From Macrostomum hystrix (Eukaryota > Platyhelminthes > Macrostomidae), in contig CATNEN010000001.1 of NCBI GenBank assembly GCA_950097015.1, forward strand, positions 26,999,001 to 27,063,000: 64,000 nt of DNA. Reading direction: 5' to 3'. Position numbers and translations under genes: made by a program. Numbering within the stretch: position 1 is the stretch's first letter; each line of letters starts with the position of its first letter. Positions 26,001 through 33,672 of the stretch are shown piece by piece. The notes beneath the pieces are model-generated. The model did no database searches and was not told where the DNA came from. It saw nothing but the letters and a program-made list of their open reading frames with translations.

Positions 26001-27581
26001 TTCCTCCTTGATGGGTACCTGCCAGTAACCGGAGTTCAAGTCTAGGCTGCTGAAGTAGTTGCTTCCAGTCAGATGCGAGAAAGTCTCTTGTATATTCGGC
26101 AATGGGTATGGATAGTAGTTGACACGAGAATTCAACACTCGAAAGTCACTAACAATCCTGATAGTTCCATCTTTCTTTGGCACTATCACCAATGGTGTCG
26201 AGTATGTACTATAACAAGGTCTTATTAAATTCTTTACAAGCATGTCATCAAGCTGTTCGTCTACTTGCTTCTGTAGATGTGGTGGAATTCTGCGGGTTGG
26301 AATCCTGACCGGAGTAGCATCTTTTAATGAGATCTCATGGGTTACCAGGTGGGTCAGACCCATGTCTTGATTAGTCTGAGAGAAGGCTGATCTATTCTCC
26401 TTTACTAACTCAACTACTCTTGCTCTTTGCTCTGCTGTTAGCTCTTCACTGATGTTAATCTCTTTGATCCATTCATCATCCTCCTCAGCTTCATTGCTTT
26501 TTACTGTCTTGATTCCTCCATCAGTCTTTGCATTAGGTAATTTTTCCTCTTTCTGACTATTCAGGTAAACCAGATCTTTTACTTTTAATGGCTTTGCGAC
26601 TCCAATGAAAGTTGACTTGGATAAGCGAACATCGCTACTTTGCTGATTGATTACTTCCACTACACCTTCTCCGTTCGTCATTGTTACAAGAGTCGGACTT
26701 ATTTCCAGACTACCTTCTTTTGTGATTATACTTCCTCCGGATCGCTCAATTACCATAGGTGTGCCATGATTTGCTTCATTATTTCTGGCCAATTTTACAG
26801 GTATTCTCAATGCACTATTAGCTGGTATAATAATTCTTTCTTGGCAATATACTCGGCAGACTCTGACTGGTAGCTTAGTGAATCGAATAGGAAGGCAGAT
26901 TCCATCCTTCATCATTAACATTCCTTTTGTGAAGCTGACATTCTCGCAATGATTCATAAAAAACTCCATGCCTAGGATATCATCACAGTCGTGACTGCAC
27001 AGCAAAAACTCTGTCTCGATTTCAACATCTCCAAATCTGACCTTTGTCGTAATTTCACCTTCAATTCTGACTTTCGATCCATCAAATGTGGTTACTCTTC
27101 TATCTGACGGCTCAATCTCATGACTTTTGAACATCTTTTTCCATGAACATTTACTAAGAAAATTATGACCGGCTCCAGTATCTAACAAGAAATCAACTTT
27201 CTGTTTCCGAATCTCTCCACTCACAACAGCTTCACGTCCTTTCTTGATCGGTTCTTCATATTCACTGGTCTCTGGGGTAATTTCGGCATGTACCTCTGTA
27301 CTTTTAATCTTCTCATTCAAGTTTCCACGCGTAGGTGCATAATCGCATTTAGGTGCAAGCGGCTTATTTACAGTGGGTGCATTAGGTGCATAATAATTCG
27401 CATGACTATTTACACTCTTCTTTGGCAAATAAAACTTATTATACTCGTCACTTCGCTTATGTACAAACTTCTTCTGATTAACCTTATACGCATTATTTAC
27501 AAATTCAGAGGCCTGAGCTTCGTACTTTCTATTTCTTGAGGGGCGTGGTCTCGCAGTTCGACCCTCGGCAATCAGTTTCCC
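23055..27581 (-). CDS. pol: Pol polyprotein of element 1 (PR-RT-RNaseH-IN), read by -1 frameshift from gag
   Basis: No ATG precedes the long frame, and it is open back through the end of gag, so it is read by -1 frameshifting at 27575-27581. Domains in order are: an aspartic protease (LLDTGAGHNFLS), reverse transcriptase (SDFRVLN, SSLDLNSGYWQ, catalytic YIDDIV), RNase H (VLDTDASDGRIGA, then ITRKELLAL and ARTDHKAI), and an integrase with a zinc-binding region (HDSPLAGHLGR...CIPC) and DDE core (HIDIIGP, HTDNGKTF, GLVERFNR). The C-terminal tail is very acidic (Glu runs) and ends in the YNLRPR motif seen in Ty3/gypsy integrases. All key catalytic residues are present and the frame is unbroken over about 1,500 codons. 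Confidence 0.93.
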   Translation of the reverse strand, partial: GKLIAEGRTARPRPSRNRKYEAQASEFVNNAYKVNQKKFVHKRSDEYNKFYLPKKSVNSHANYYAPNAPTVNKPLAPKCDYAPTRGNLNEKIKSTEVHAEITPETSEYEEPIKKGREAVVSGEIRKQKVDFLLDTGAGHNFLSKCSWKKMFKSHEIEPSDRRVTTFDGSKVRIEGEITTKVRFGDVEIETEFLLCSHDCDDILGMEFFMNHCENVSFTKGMLMMKDGICLPIRFTKLPVRVCRVYCQERIIIPANSALRIPVKLARNNEANHGTPMVIERSGGSIITKEGSLEISPTLVTMTNGEGVVEVINQQSSDVRLSKSTFIGVAKPLKVKDLVYLNSQKEEKLPNAKTDGGIKTVKSNEAEEDDEWIKEINISEELTAEQRARVVELVKENRSAFSQTNQDMGLTHLVTHEISLKDATPVRIPTRRIPPHLQKQVDEQLDDMLVKNLIRPCYSTYSTPLVIVPKKDGTIRIVSDFRVLNSRVNYYPYPLPNIQETFSHLTGSNYFSSLDLNSGYWQVPIKEEHKFITAFSTLTRGQFEYQVMAQGLSNAPGTFQRLMNLVLMGIQHKYAMSYIDDIVTYSKEFEDHMSHLREVFQRLSTAGLKLRPKKCNLFQKELKYLGHVVGREGISTDPAKIEAIQTWPTPQDVKELRSFLGLCNYYCRFVRNYAEAANPLFQLTKKGIQNFKEKWTKKHDEAFELLKRKMTSTEVLAYPEFTDDENVRMVLDTDASDGRIGACLGQIQSDGVERPIAYFSRAMKESEKRYPITRKELLALVDGMKHFRFYLIGKRFLARTDHKAILWLLRQTEAQGILGRWIERLSEFQYDIEHRSGAKHGNADSLSRRPPEKSNEEKVQKEEPQVEAEPPAITVNRNQSVNSREEMSEQQSQCSPSLVHQSCQTSLTREIESSDEEDDDYEEYEDARDYFEEELHNEAVCRKLLTDYLNVPLKKEQLTTAQHEDPSIRTLIDWKEQDVREPKVPENASKELKKMAKFYEHMRIEDEMLVIEEDGKRKVVLPEAIEKDVLKELHDSPLAGHLGRDKTIQRVRERFWKPGLVTSIERYISECIPCLESKVGSKVQAPVQTFPICEPFHRLHIDIIGPISKESKRGYRYVLTVVDSTTKFPFAFPIRNQKSDTVIKLIQERIFSEYGQCQWIHTDNGKTFVSRQFQAFCALYGIKHTCTTPYHAQSNGLVERFNRQIKSIITCLVEKDHSDWDLLIPAALVAVRTSVNQTTGFTPHYLLFGREADLPIDNIIKKPKQYSDYPSYVADHAKRLEEVRGIVQKKLEKIRDKREEISAESKQPKIIPVGCLALINNPQLHVDESNKFHRKKRAAYRVLAQMSDTVFRVQKEIEGTRTGEKMLVHRNNLTPVPNSEREIPEEQQEEKTEPKIKRGKISKQKTKVKEKKRTEEIVIEEEEKEEEEEDERRLQWRIREPEDIEESEEEEIESVIEEEIEEEIQEEAEEDEPIEQEAEQYEEDQVPEARYNLRPRNNAINYERMNNGQ

Positions 27582-28534
27582 TGCGCCCGATAGCGCGGTT
27601 GTCTGGACTCTTGACAGAATCTGGCCATATGACCTGGCTTTCCACAGTTGAAACAGGTTCTGGGTTGCTGCTGTTGCTGCATCATTGGCTGTGGCCTGTT
27701 GTTATTACGAAATCCTGCCTGCTGTTGCTGGCTAGGCGGGGGTTGGGCTCTGACAGCCTGGGCGTACGTCTGACGCTGTGGATTCTGTAGAAACTGCTGC
27801 TGCTGTTGCATTTGCTGTTGCTGATAGCCATCTTTCTTCTCTGTTAGTTCTTGTAGCATTTTCCGCTGCTGAGCCAGCTCCATCATCTGTTTCCTCACCA
27901 GTTCTTCCAACCTTTCCCGAGCAAGCTTCTCTTGCTGGTTATCCTCATCTTCCTTGGCCATTCTTACACCAGAATTATTTCTGTGTGACATACACCAGGC
28001 AGCCTCTATGCGCCTGAGAATTCTCTTCGCATCCTGCAGATTCGCTGGCTGGGCGAAAATCAGCTTTTCTCTGGTCTCTGTCGGAACCTTGGCTCCCCTA
28101 ATAAACTGCTCTACCAGCTCTTCTTCTCGCTGTTCTATCGTCATATTAGGAAATGCCCTTGCGGCTAATTCAATCAAGCAATCGGAAAATGCTTCAGCAG
28201 ATTCATTTCTTCCTTGCATCCTTCCTCGAAATTCCTCTCGACATTCCGCAGAACTGCCAGTTCTTCCAAATCGCTCAATAAGTCTGTCTTTGAACTCTTG
28301 ATATTCTAGATCTTCAGGAAGGTTCATTCGTTGAACTGCAGCGAAGGCCGTTGATAAGTCCAGATTGGCAAGCACTTCCTGCTTCCTGTTTTCTTCCGGA
28401 AAATCATCTGCATCACATCGGAGATCAAATGCCAGCAGCCACATCCTGATGTCTTGTCCTGGCTTAAATTTCTCAATTTTCACATGGCGCGTTGGCCCGA
28501 TTTCGAGTCTGTTTCTCAGTTCCTCGGCTAACAT
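27572..28534 (-). CDS. gag: Gag of element 1 (main part; start separated by element 2)
   Basis: 320 codons from an internal ATG at 28534 to the TGA at 27572-27574. A helical capsid region (RMWLLAFDLRCDADDF...FKDRLIERFG) is followed by a coiled-coil, Gln-rich stretch and a single CCHC zinc knuckle (CFNCGKPGHMARFC) near the C-terminus. The original start appears to be the ATG at 32767-32765, on the other side of element 2: about 11 codons there are in frame with this ORF across the ATAGC target duplication. The element 2 insertion therefore separates gag from its start and from the element 1 promoter. Confidence 0.88.
   Translation of the reverse strand: MLAEELRNRLEIGPTRHVKIEKFKPGQDIRMWLLAFDLRCDADDFPEENRKQEVLANLDLSTAFAAVQRMNLPEDLEYQEFKDRLIERFGRTGSSAECREEFRGRMQGRNESAEAFSDCLIELAARAFPNMTIEQREEELVEQFIRGAKVPTETREKLIFAQPANLQDAKRILRRIEAAWCMSHRNNSGVRMAKEDEDNQQEKLARERLEELVRKQMMELAQQRKMLQELTEKKDGYQQQQMQQQQQFLQNPQRQTYAQAVRAQPPPSQQQQAGFRNNNRPQPMMQQQQQPRTCFNCGKPGHMARFCQESRQPRYRAQGN
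27575..27581 (-). promoter_or_regulatory. -1 ribosomal frameshift site G_GGA_AAC between gag and pol
   Basis: On the minus strand the gag codons CAG GGA AAC are followed directly by the TGA stop. This gives the heptamer G GGA AAC in the correct X XXY YYZ phase. About 8 nt downstream GAGGG can pair with CCCTC across a loop that itself contains GGTC/GACC, a plausible stimulatory structure. The same heptamer is known from retroviral gag-pro junctions. Confidence 0.8.
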
Positions 28535-28537
28535 AGC

Positions 28538-28868
28538 TGTTGTGGGTTTCGTTACGATAATTCCGTAAATAGTTTTCTAGAACTTTCTACCACTTGCTAT
28601 AACACTGTTGTTTCCAGAATCTTCTCTGCGCTTCCGCCGCGGGCTATCTATGAGAACTTTCTAGAAAGTTCTCCCACTCGCTCCCCAGGCTATAAATAGA
28701 AACCCCCGCGCGGTGCACACACTCAAGACCCTTTCCAGTATTTAATAATACTGCTGTTACAAATATACGCTTATCCAGTCGACTGCCGAGTGCTCCTTTC
28801 GGCGCTATACTTACATTTACCAACACTACAATTGGAATCTCTGTATTCGTTACTTCAAGAATACAACA
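28538..28868 (+). repeat. 5' LTR of element 2
   Basis: 331 bp, TGTTG...CAACA. U3 holds three clusters of heat-shock pentamers and a TATAAATA box at 28691-28698. Confidence 0.93.
28574..28698 (+). promoter_or_regulatory. Three heat-shock elements and TATA box in the 5' LTR of element 2
   Basis: Alternating nTTCn/nGAAn pentamers occur without gaps at 28574-28588 (TTTCT AGAAC TTTCT), 28611-28625 (TTTCC AGAAT CTTCT) and 28653-28672 (AGAAC TTTCT AGAAA GTTCT). Each contiguous unit fits the heat-shock factor consensus, ten units in all. TATAAATA lies at 28691-28698, 18 bases after the last cluster, as in hsp70-type promoters. Confidence 0.75.
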
Positions 28869-28968
28869 GGGATTTTTCTGGCGTCGCAAGCAGGATCTTG
28901 ATCAACTTCGAGGACGTCTAATCTACAACGACTGTCACTATTGACCGAAGGATCAAGCTACTACAATC

Positions 28969-31900
28969 ATGCCCGAAACGATGCAAGACGAGGACATAAT
29001 CAGCCTCCTACGGCAGCAGATGGAAGAAGAGCGCCAACAGCGGAACGCTGACCGGCAGATGATGCTCGACCTCATTCGGTCTCTAAAGCCTGCAGCGGAC
29101 CAGTCCCAGGCTGCAGCTTTGCCGACGCATGTGACGACGTCGACTCCGAGTTTCTCGCCATTCGACGCCACGTCCGAGCTCTGGCCCGACTACTTGGCCA
29201 GATTCTGCACCTTCACGGGCGCGAACTCCATACCCGACGACAAGAAGGCTCAGGTGTTCCTGACGAACCAGTCTCCGTCTGTCTACAAGCTTCTCTCAAA
29301 CTTGGCAGCGCAGCAGACGCCGCGGAAGGAGATCAACACGCTCACTATGGACGAGATTGAGAAGTTCATGGAAGAACAGTATGACACCAAGCGCTTCATC
29401 GTGCGGGAGCGTTTCCGGTTCTGGAGCGACATGCGGCGGAAACCAGGTGAGACGATCCAGGAACTGGCTGCGAGAATCCGCCAGGATGCAACCACCTGCG
29501 ATTTCTCTTCCATCAAAGATCCACTGGACGAGGCGCTGCGCACGCGTTTCATCTGCTCAGTGAGGAACGAAGCAGTACTCAAAGCTTTGTTCAAATTAAA
29601 GGTGGAAGAGCTCACGTTCGCCCGGGCTGTCGAGATCGCCATCGAGACAGAGGAAGCCGCCCGAGTCGCCAAGGAGACGGTTTACGGCGACAAATCCAGC
29701 CCCGTTAACAAGGTTAAGCAGAAGGTTCGGCGACCCGGAGCCACTTCGGCGAAATTTACGACAGATTCTACTGCTTCCAGGTCTACTACTGACTCTGCGT
29801 CTGGTTCGTGCTACCGCTGCGGAGCGAAGAACCATCGGGCAAACGATTGCCGATTCAAAGACGCGACCTGCCGGCACTGCAAAAAGGTGGGTCACCTAGA
29901 ACCTGTCTGCCGTTCCAACGCCAAAGGATCTGCCCCTGCGGCGAACTTCAAGAAGCCAGTGAAACAGGTCGAGGAGCATGTGCTTGTACATGCTGTAGCC
30001 CGAACCGAGGACGACCTGCCTAAGCTGGAAGTGTCGATCCACATCCAAGGCAAGGCTCTCGCCATCGAGGTCGACACTGCGACAAACGGCAACTTCATCA
30101 CAGAGTCATTCTGGAAGAAGCTGGGGACGCCGCCGCTCGAAGTAGCGAAGTCACGCTACGAGTCCGCCAGCCGACACGACTTACCTGTACTAGGTACCTT
30201 CGTCGGGAAAACGACATTGCCTGGCTCAGCTCCTGAGCACGACATCCAGTACATCGTCACACAGGTGCCCGGCTTGAATCTACTCGGCCGGACCGCCACG
30301 AAGCTGTTGGGAATCTCCGTCGACAAACTGCTCGGCGCTGCCAGCGCCATTCAAGAAGTCAACGCAGTGTTTGACCATCTGTCGCCGGACGAGGCTCTTC
30401 AAAAGGCCTGCCGAAATCTTTGCGACGAATTCCCGGACCTGTGGAAGGACGAGCTGGGTTGCCTCAAGGACTTCAAGCTCGAGTTGCAGTTTAACCCGGA
30501 TGCAAAGCCGGTGTTCCGGAAGGCTAGGCCTGTCCCCTTCGCCATCCGCGAGGAGCTCGAGCGCGCCTACGACGAGGGCATCAGGAGAGGCATCTGGGAG
30601 CCTACTGACTTCAATGACTACGGGACGCCCGTGGTCCCCGTGCGAAAGCCCTCGACCGGCTCAGAGCAGCCGAAACTGCGAGTCTGCGGAGACTACTCGT
30701 GCACTATCAACCCGCAGCTGGAAGACAACCGTCACCCGCTGCCCCTCCCAGAGGAACTGCTACAGAAGCTGGGAGGCAGCTACTGCTTCTCAAAGGTAGA
30801 TCTGGCCGACGCCTACAACCAGATCGAGTTGGGACCGATGAGTCAGAGGCGCCTAGCACTGAGCACCCACCGGGGTGTGCTTCTTCAGAAGCGGCTCGCT
30901 TTCGGCCCGAAGTCTGCAGTGGGTGAGTTCCAGTTCATCATGGAAATGGTAGCCGGTGATCTGCCCGGAGTCGTTTTCTACTTGGACGACTACCTGGTCG
31001 GCGGCGCGACCGCTGATGAGCATCTCGCAAACCTACGCCGGCTTTTCCAACGCCTTTCTGACAAGGGACTTCGCTGCCGACGGGAGAAGTGCAAATTCGC
31101 CATGCCCAGCATCGAGTACCTTGGCTATGTACTGTCGAAAGAAGGCATCGCCAAGGGAACCAAGGTGGACGCTGTCCGCGAAATGCCTCCACCAAAGGAC
31201 GTGTCCAGCCTCCGGTCATTCCTCGGCTCGGTCCAGTTCTACGCAAAGTTTCTGCCGCCAAGCATGGCCACGATCTCCGAGCCGCTGTACCGGCTCACCA
31301 GGAGGGACACACCGTGGACCTGGAAAGACGCAGAGCAGCGGGCCTTCGACCAGATCAAGGAGGAGCTCTCGTCGGACAACGTGCTGGTCCACTACAATGC
31401 CGACCTCCCTCTCGGGCTCTCCTGCGACGCATCCAACGTCGGGATCGGCGCCGTCCTGTTCCACCGCTACCCGGATGGTAGCGAGCGGCCGATCGCCAAC
31501 GCTTCAAAGTCTCTGACGGATGCTCAGCGCCGCTATCCTCAGATTCAGAAGGAAGCCCTTTCAATCATCTTCGGCCTAAAGAAGTTTTTCCAATACTTGT
31601 TCAACCGCAAGTTCATCCTAGTCACGGACCATAAGCCGTTGATTTCTCTATTCGGGCCCGAGAAGGAGACACCAGTGATGGCGGCAAACCGACTGGCTCG
31701 TTGGGCGAACCTGCTCCACAATTTCACCTACGAAATCGAGTACCGCCAGACGAAGAGTCACGGAAATGCGGACGCCCTGAGTCGCCTGCCAGTCGGAGAC
31801 GACCTAGACTTCGACGGGGAGGAGAGCACAGCCGACTTCGACATGGTCTGTGCGATCAAGGTCCTGAGCCTGCAGATCCGGCCGGCTGACGCCTCAGCCG

Positions 31901-32361
31901 TAGCCAAGGAATCATCGAGGGACCCAGTCATCTCCACCGCCATGCGCTACTGTCGAGAAGGCTACAACGTCGGAGATCCGGTCTACGCTCGCTACTACGG
32001 ACCACGCCGCGAGAAGGAAGGCCGCTGGGTTCCGGCAGTGGTCACCAAGCGGCACGGCAGCCGCAGCGTCAACGTCAAGGTTGTCCCAAGCGGCCCGGTG
32101 TGGCGACGGCACTTCGACCAGCTTCAACCGCGACACGTGTCCGCGGAAGACAGCGAGCCAGGATCACTGCCGACTCAACAAAACGAAACGGCCGGCCACC
32201 TGATGCTGCCGGCCACACCAGCGGTGGCACATCCAGGATCTCGACCCAGGCCTCCAGGATGGCGAGCGCCGGACCAAGTCCAACACCCGCCGCCCTACGG
32301 ACCAGATAATCCACGACGGTCGGCTAGGCAGCGAAAGCCACGGCTACAAATGGACTTATAG
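28969..32361 (+). CDS. gag-pol: Gag-Pol single ORF of element 2, integrase core deleted
   Basis: 1,130 codons from ATG 28969. A gag-like helical region (about residues 40-250) is followed by zinc knuckles (CYRCGAKNHRANDC and CRHCKKVGHLEPVC). A protease-like segment follows in which the usual DTG reads DTA (EVDTATNGNFI). Next are reverse transcriptase (CGDYSCTINPQL, KVDLADAYNQI, catalytic YLDDYL) and RNase H (LSCDASNVGIGA, IQKEALSI, VTDHKPL, HGNADALSRLP). After MRYCREG, near nucleotide 31963, the frame runs straight into a C-terminal integrase-like segment (VGDPVYARYYGPR). The zinc-binding HHCC and the DDE core, normally about 300 residues, are missing with no frame break. The product should make cDNA at most and would need integrase, and perhaps protease, from another element. 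Confidence 0.9.
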   Translation: MPETMQDEDIISLLRQQMEEERQQRNADRQMMLDLIRSLKPAADQSQAAALPTHVTTSTPSFSPFDATSELWPDYLARFCTFTGANSIPDDKKAQVFLTNQSPSVYKLLSNLAAQQTPRKEINTLTMDEIEKFMEEQYDTKRFIVRERFRFWSDMRRKPGETIQELAARIRQDATTCDFSSIKDPLDEALRTRFICSVRNEAVLKALFKLKVEELTFARAVEIAIETEEAARVAKETVYGDKSSPVNKVKQKVRRPGATSAKFTTDSTASRSTTDSASGSCYRCGAKNHRANDCRFKDATCRHCKKVGHLEPVCRSNAKGSAPAANFKKPVKQVEEHVLVHAVARTEDDLPKLEVSIHIQGKALAIEVDTATNGNFITESFWKKLGTPPLEVAKSRYESASRHDLPVLGTFVGKTTLPGSAPEHDIQYIVTQVPGLNLLGRTATKLLGISVDKLLGAASAIQEVNAVFDHLSPDEALQKACRNLCDEFPDLWKDELGCLKDFKLELQFNPDAKPVFRKARPVPFAIREELERAYDEGIRRGIWEPTDFNDYGTPVVPVRKPSTGSEQPKLRVCGDYSCTINPQLEDNRHPLPLPEELLQKLGGSYCFSKVDLADAYNQIELGPMSQRRLALSTHRGVLLQKRLAFGPKSAVGEFQFIMEMVAGDLPGVVFYLDDYLVGGATADEHLANLRRLFQRLSDKGLRCRREKCKFAMPSIEYLGYVLSKEGIAKGTKVDAVREMPPPKDVSSLRSFLGSVQFYAKFLPPSMATISEPLYRLTRRDTPWTWKDAEQRAFDQIKEELSSDNVLVHYNADLPLGLSCDASNVGIGAVLFHRYPDGSERPIANASKSLTDAQRRYPQIQKEALSIIFGLKKFFQYLFNRKFILVTDHKPLISLFGPEKETPVMAANRLARWANLLHNFTYEIEYRQTKSHGNADALSRLPVGDDLDFDGEESTADFDMVCAIKVLSLQIRPADASAVAKESSRDPVISTAMRYCREGYNVGDPVYARYYGPRREKEGRWVPAVVTKRHGSRSVNVKVVPSGPVWRRHFDQLQPRHVSAEDSEPGSLPTQQNETAGHLMLPATPAVAHPGSRPRPPGWRAPDQVQHPPPYGPDNPRRSARQRKPRLQMDL

Positions 32362-32399
32362 ACTTTCTATCAGCTGTACTCACAGTTTTGGTGGGGAGG

Positions 32400-32732
32400 T
32401 GTTGTGGGTTTCGTTACGATAATTCCGTAAATAGTTTTCTAGAACTTTCTACCACTTGCTATAACACTCTGTTGTTTCCAGAATCTTCTCTGCGCTTCCG
32501 CCGCGGGCTATCTATGAGAACTTTCTAGAAAGTTCTCCCACTCGCTCCCCAGGCTATAAATAGAAACCCCCGCGCGGTGCACACACTCAAGACCCTTTCC
32601 AGTATTTAATAATACTGCTGTTACAAATATACGCTTATCCAGTCGACTGCCGAGTGCTCCTTTCGGCGCTATACTTACATTTACCAACACTACAATTGGA
32701 ATCTCTGTATTCGTTACTTCAAGAATACAACA
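32400..32732 (+). repeat. 3' LTR of element 2
   Basis: 333 bp, the same as the 5' LTR apart from a 2-bp insertion. Heat-shock clusters lie at 32436-32450, 32475-32489 and 32517-32536; TATAAATA at 32555-32562. Confidence 0.93.
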
Positions 32733-32814
32733 ATAGCCATTAAATCTTGAGCTTGTGCCTGATTCATCTTGCTTTAATCGCTGCTTCTCTAATCCTTTCC
32801 GCTGCCACCAAAGT
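32733..32814 (-). other. 5' leader, primer-binding site and gag start of element 1
   Basis: On the minus strand the LTR end (GTACA) is followed by ACTTTGGTGGCAGCGGAAAGG, whose TGGTGGCAGCGG is the likely primer-binding site. The gag ATG is at 32767-32765. About 11 gag codons follow before the element 2 target duplication. Confidence 0.7.
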
Positions 32815-33668
32815 TGTACCAGGGCTTACTTCTTTTTACTTAATTCTACTGAATGCCACCAAAGTTGTACAGGTGGAAATTAATTATCTCACCGTTGTTA
32901 TCAAAGTTGTACTGGGCTATTTTAATATTTCTACTACAGTTGACTCACATTAACTGGTGGACCTTAAAAGGGCCGTTTTAACTTCTCAAATGGTAGCGTT
33001 TATATATGCACGAGCGGTAATTAGGCAACTGTATACTTTTCCAGCCGATTAGGCGTCCCCGAGATTAGAGTTTAGCAGTTCCCTTCGATAATATTCTTAG
33101 TATAACTTCTGAGTATAATTCTAATTATACTTCTCACTGCTATCTTCCTTTAAAATGAATAACACAATGCAAAGCTGTCGGAAATTTATCTTTTAAACAC
33201 ACTTAAAACTATATTTACAAACACCTCTTGAAAAACTACTTCAACTTTTAAACTCTTTAAACACTCTCCTGAAACACTTTAATACTCTTGTACAAAGGCT
33301 TTCAGCTTTAACTCAACTCAACAATTTCAACTTCAACTCTAAAAACACATACTTCGAAACACTCTTACAAACTCACTGAAACACTTCGAGCACTTTCGAA
33401 CTCTCTCGGACTCACACACAGGTTATTTTTCCAGACCAAATGTGCGGCTATTTATAGTGAGAAAAATTAACTTTTGTTTAAACGGGAGCATTTTACATAA
33501 TATTATTTATAATATGCGATTTAAAACAAAATTATTTACATACAGTATTACTTTTGATACGGTACAAAGATAAACAAATTATTATTTTTTTTTGGCGCAT
33601 TTTTAATTTTATTTATTTTTATAATTTTTATAATAGAATAACGTATATACAAGAGGCTAACTATTACA
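32815..33668 (-). repeat. 5' LTR of element 1
   Basis: 854 bp, partner of 21066-21917. It is read on the minus strand, and a TATA-like CACTATAAAT lies around 33450. Confidence 0.93.
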
Positions 33669-33672
33669 ATAG

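Larger units (their letters stand above)
28538..32732 (+). mobile_element. LTR element 2: integrase-less gypsy-like element nested in gag of element 1
   Basis: LTRs at 28538-28868 (331 bp) and 32400-32732 (333 bp) begin TGTTG and end CAACA and differ by a single 2-bp indel. ATAGC flanks both sides (28533-28537 and 32733-32737). A primer-binding-site candidate (TGGCGTCGCAAGC, 28879-28891) follows the 5' LTR, and a polypurine tract (GTGGGGAGG) precedes the 3' LTR. One continuous ORF lies between them. The LTRs carry heat-shock elements and a TATA box. It lies antisense to its host element. Confidence 0.93.
21066..33668 (-). mobile_element. LTR element 1: complete Ty3/gypsy-like retrotransposon, minus strand, with nested insertion
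   Basis: LTRs at 21066-21917 and 32815-33668 (852 and 854 bp) start TGTAATAG and end GTACA when read in element orientation. They differ only by one substitution and a 2-bp homopolymer change, which indicates recent insertion. ATAG flanks the element (21062-21065 and 33669-33672). Read on the minus strand it has a TATA box in the LTR, a leader with a primer-binding site, gag, pol in the -1 frame, a third ORF, and a polypurine tract (AGAGAGGGAAAG, complement of 21920-21931) next to the 3' LTR. Element 2 interrupts gag at 28538-32732. Confidence 0.93.
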
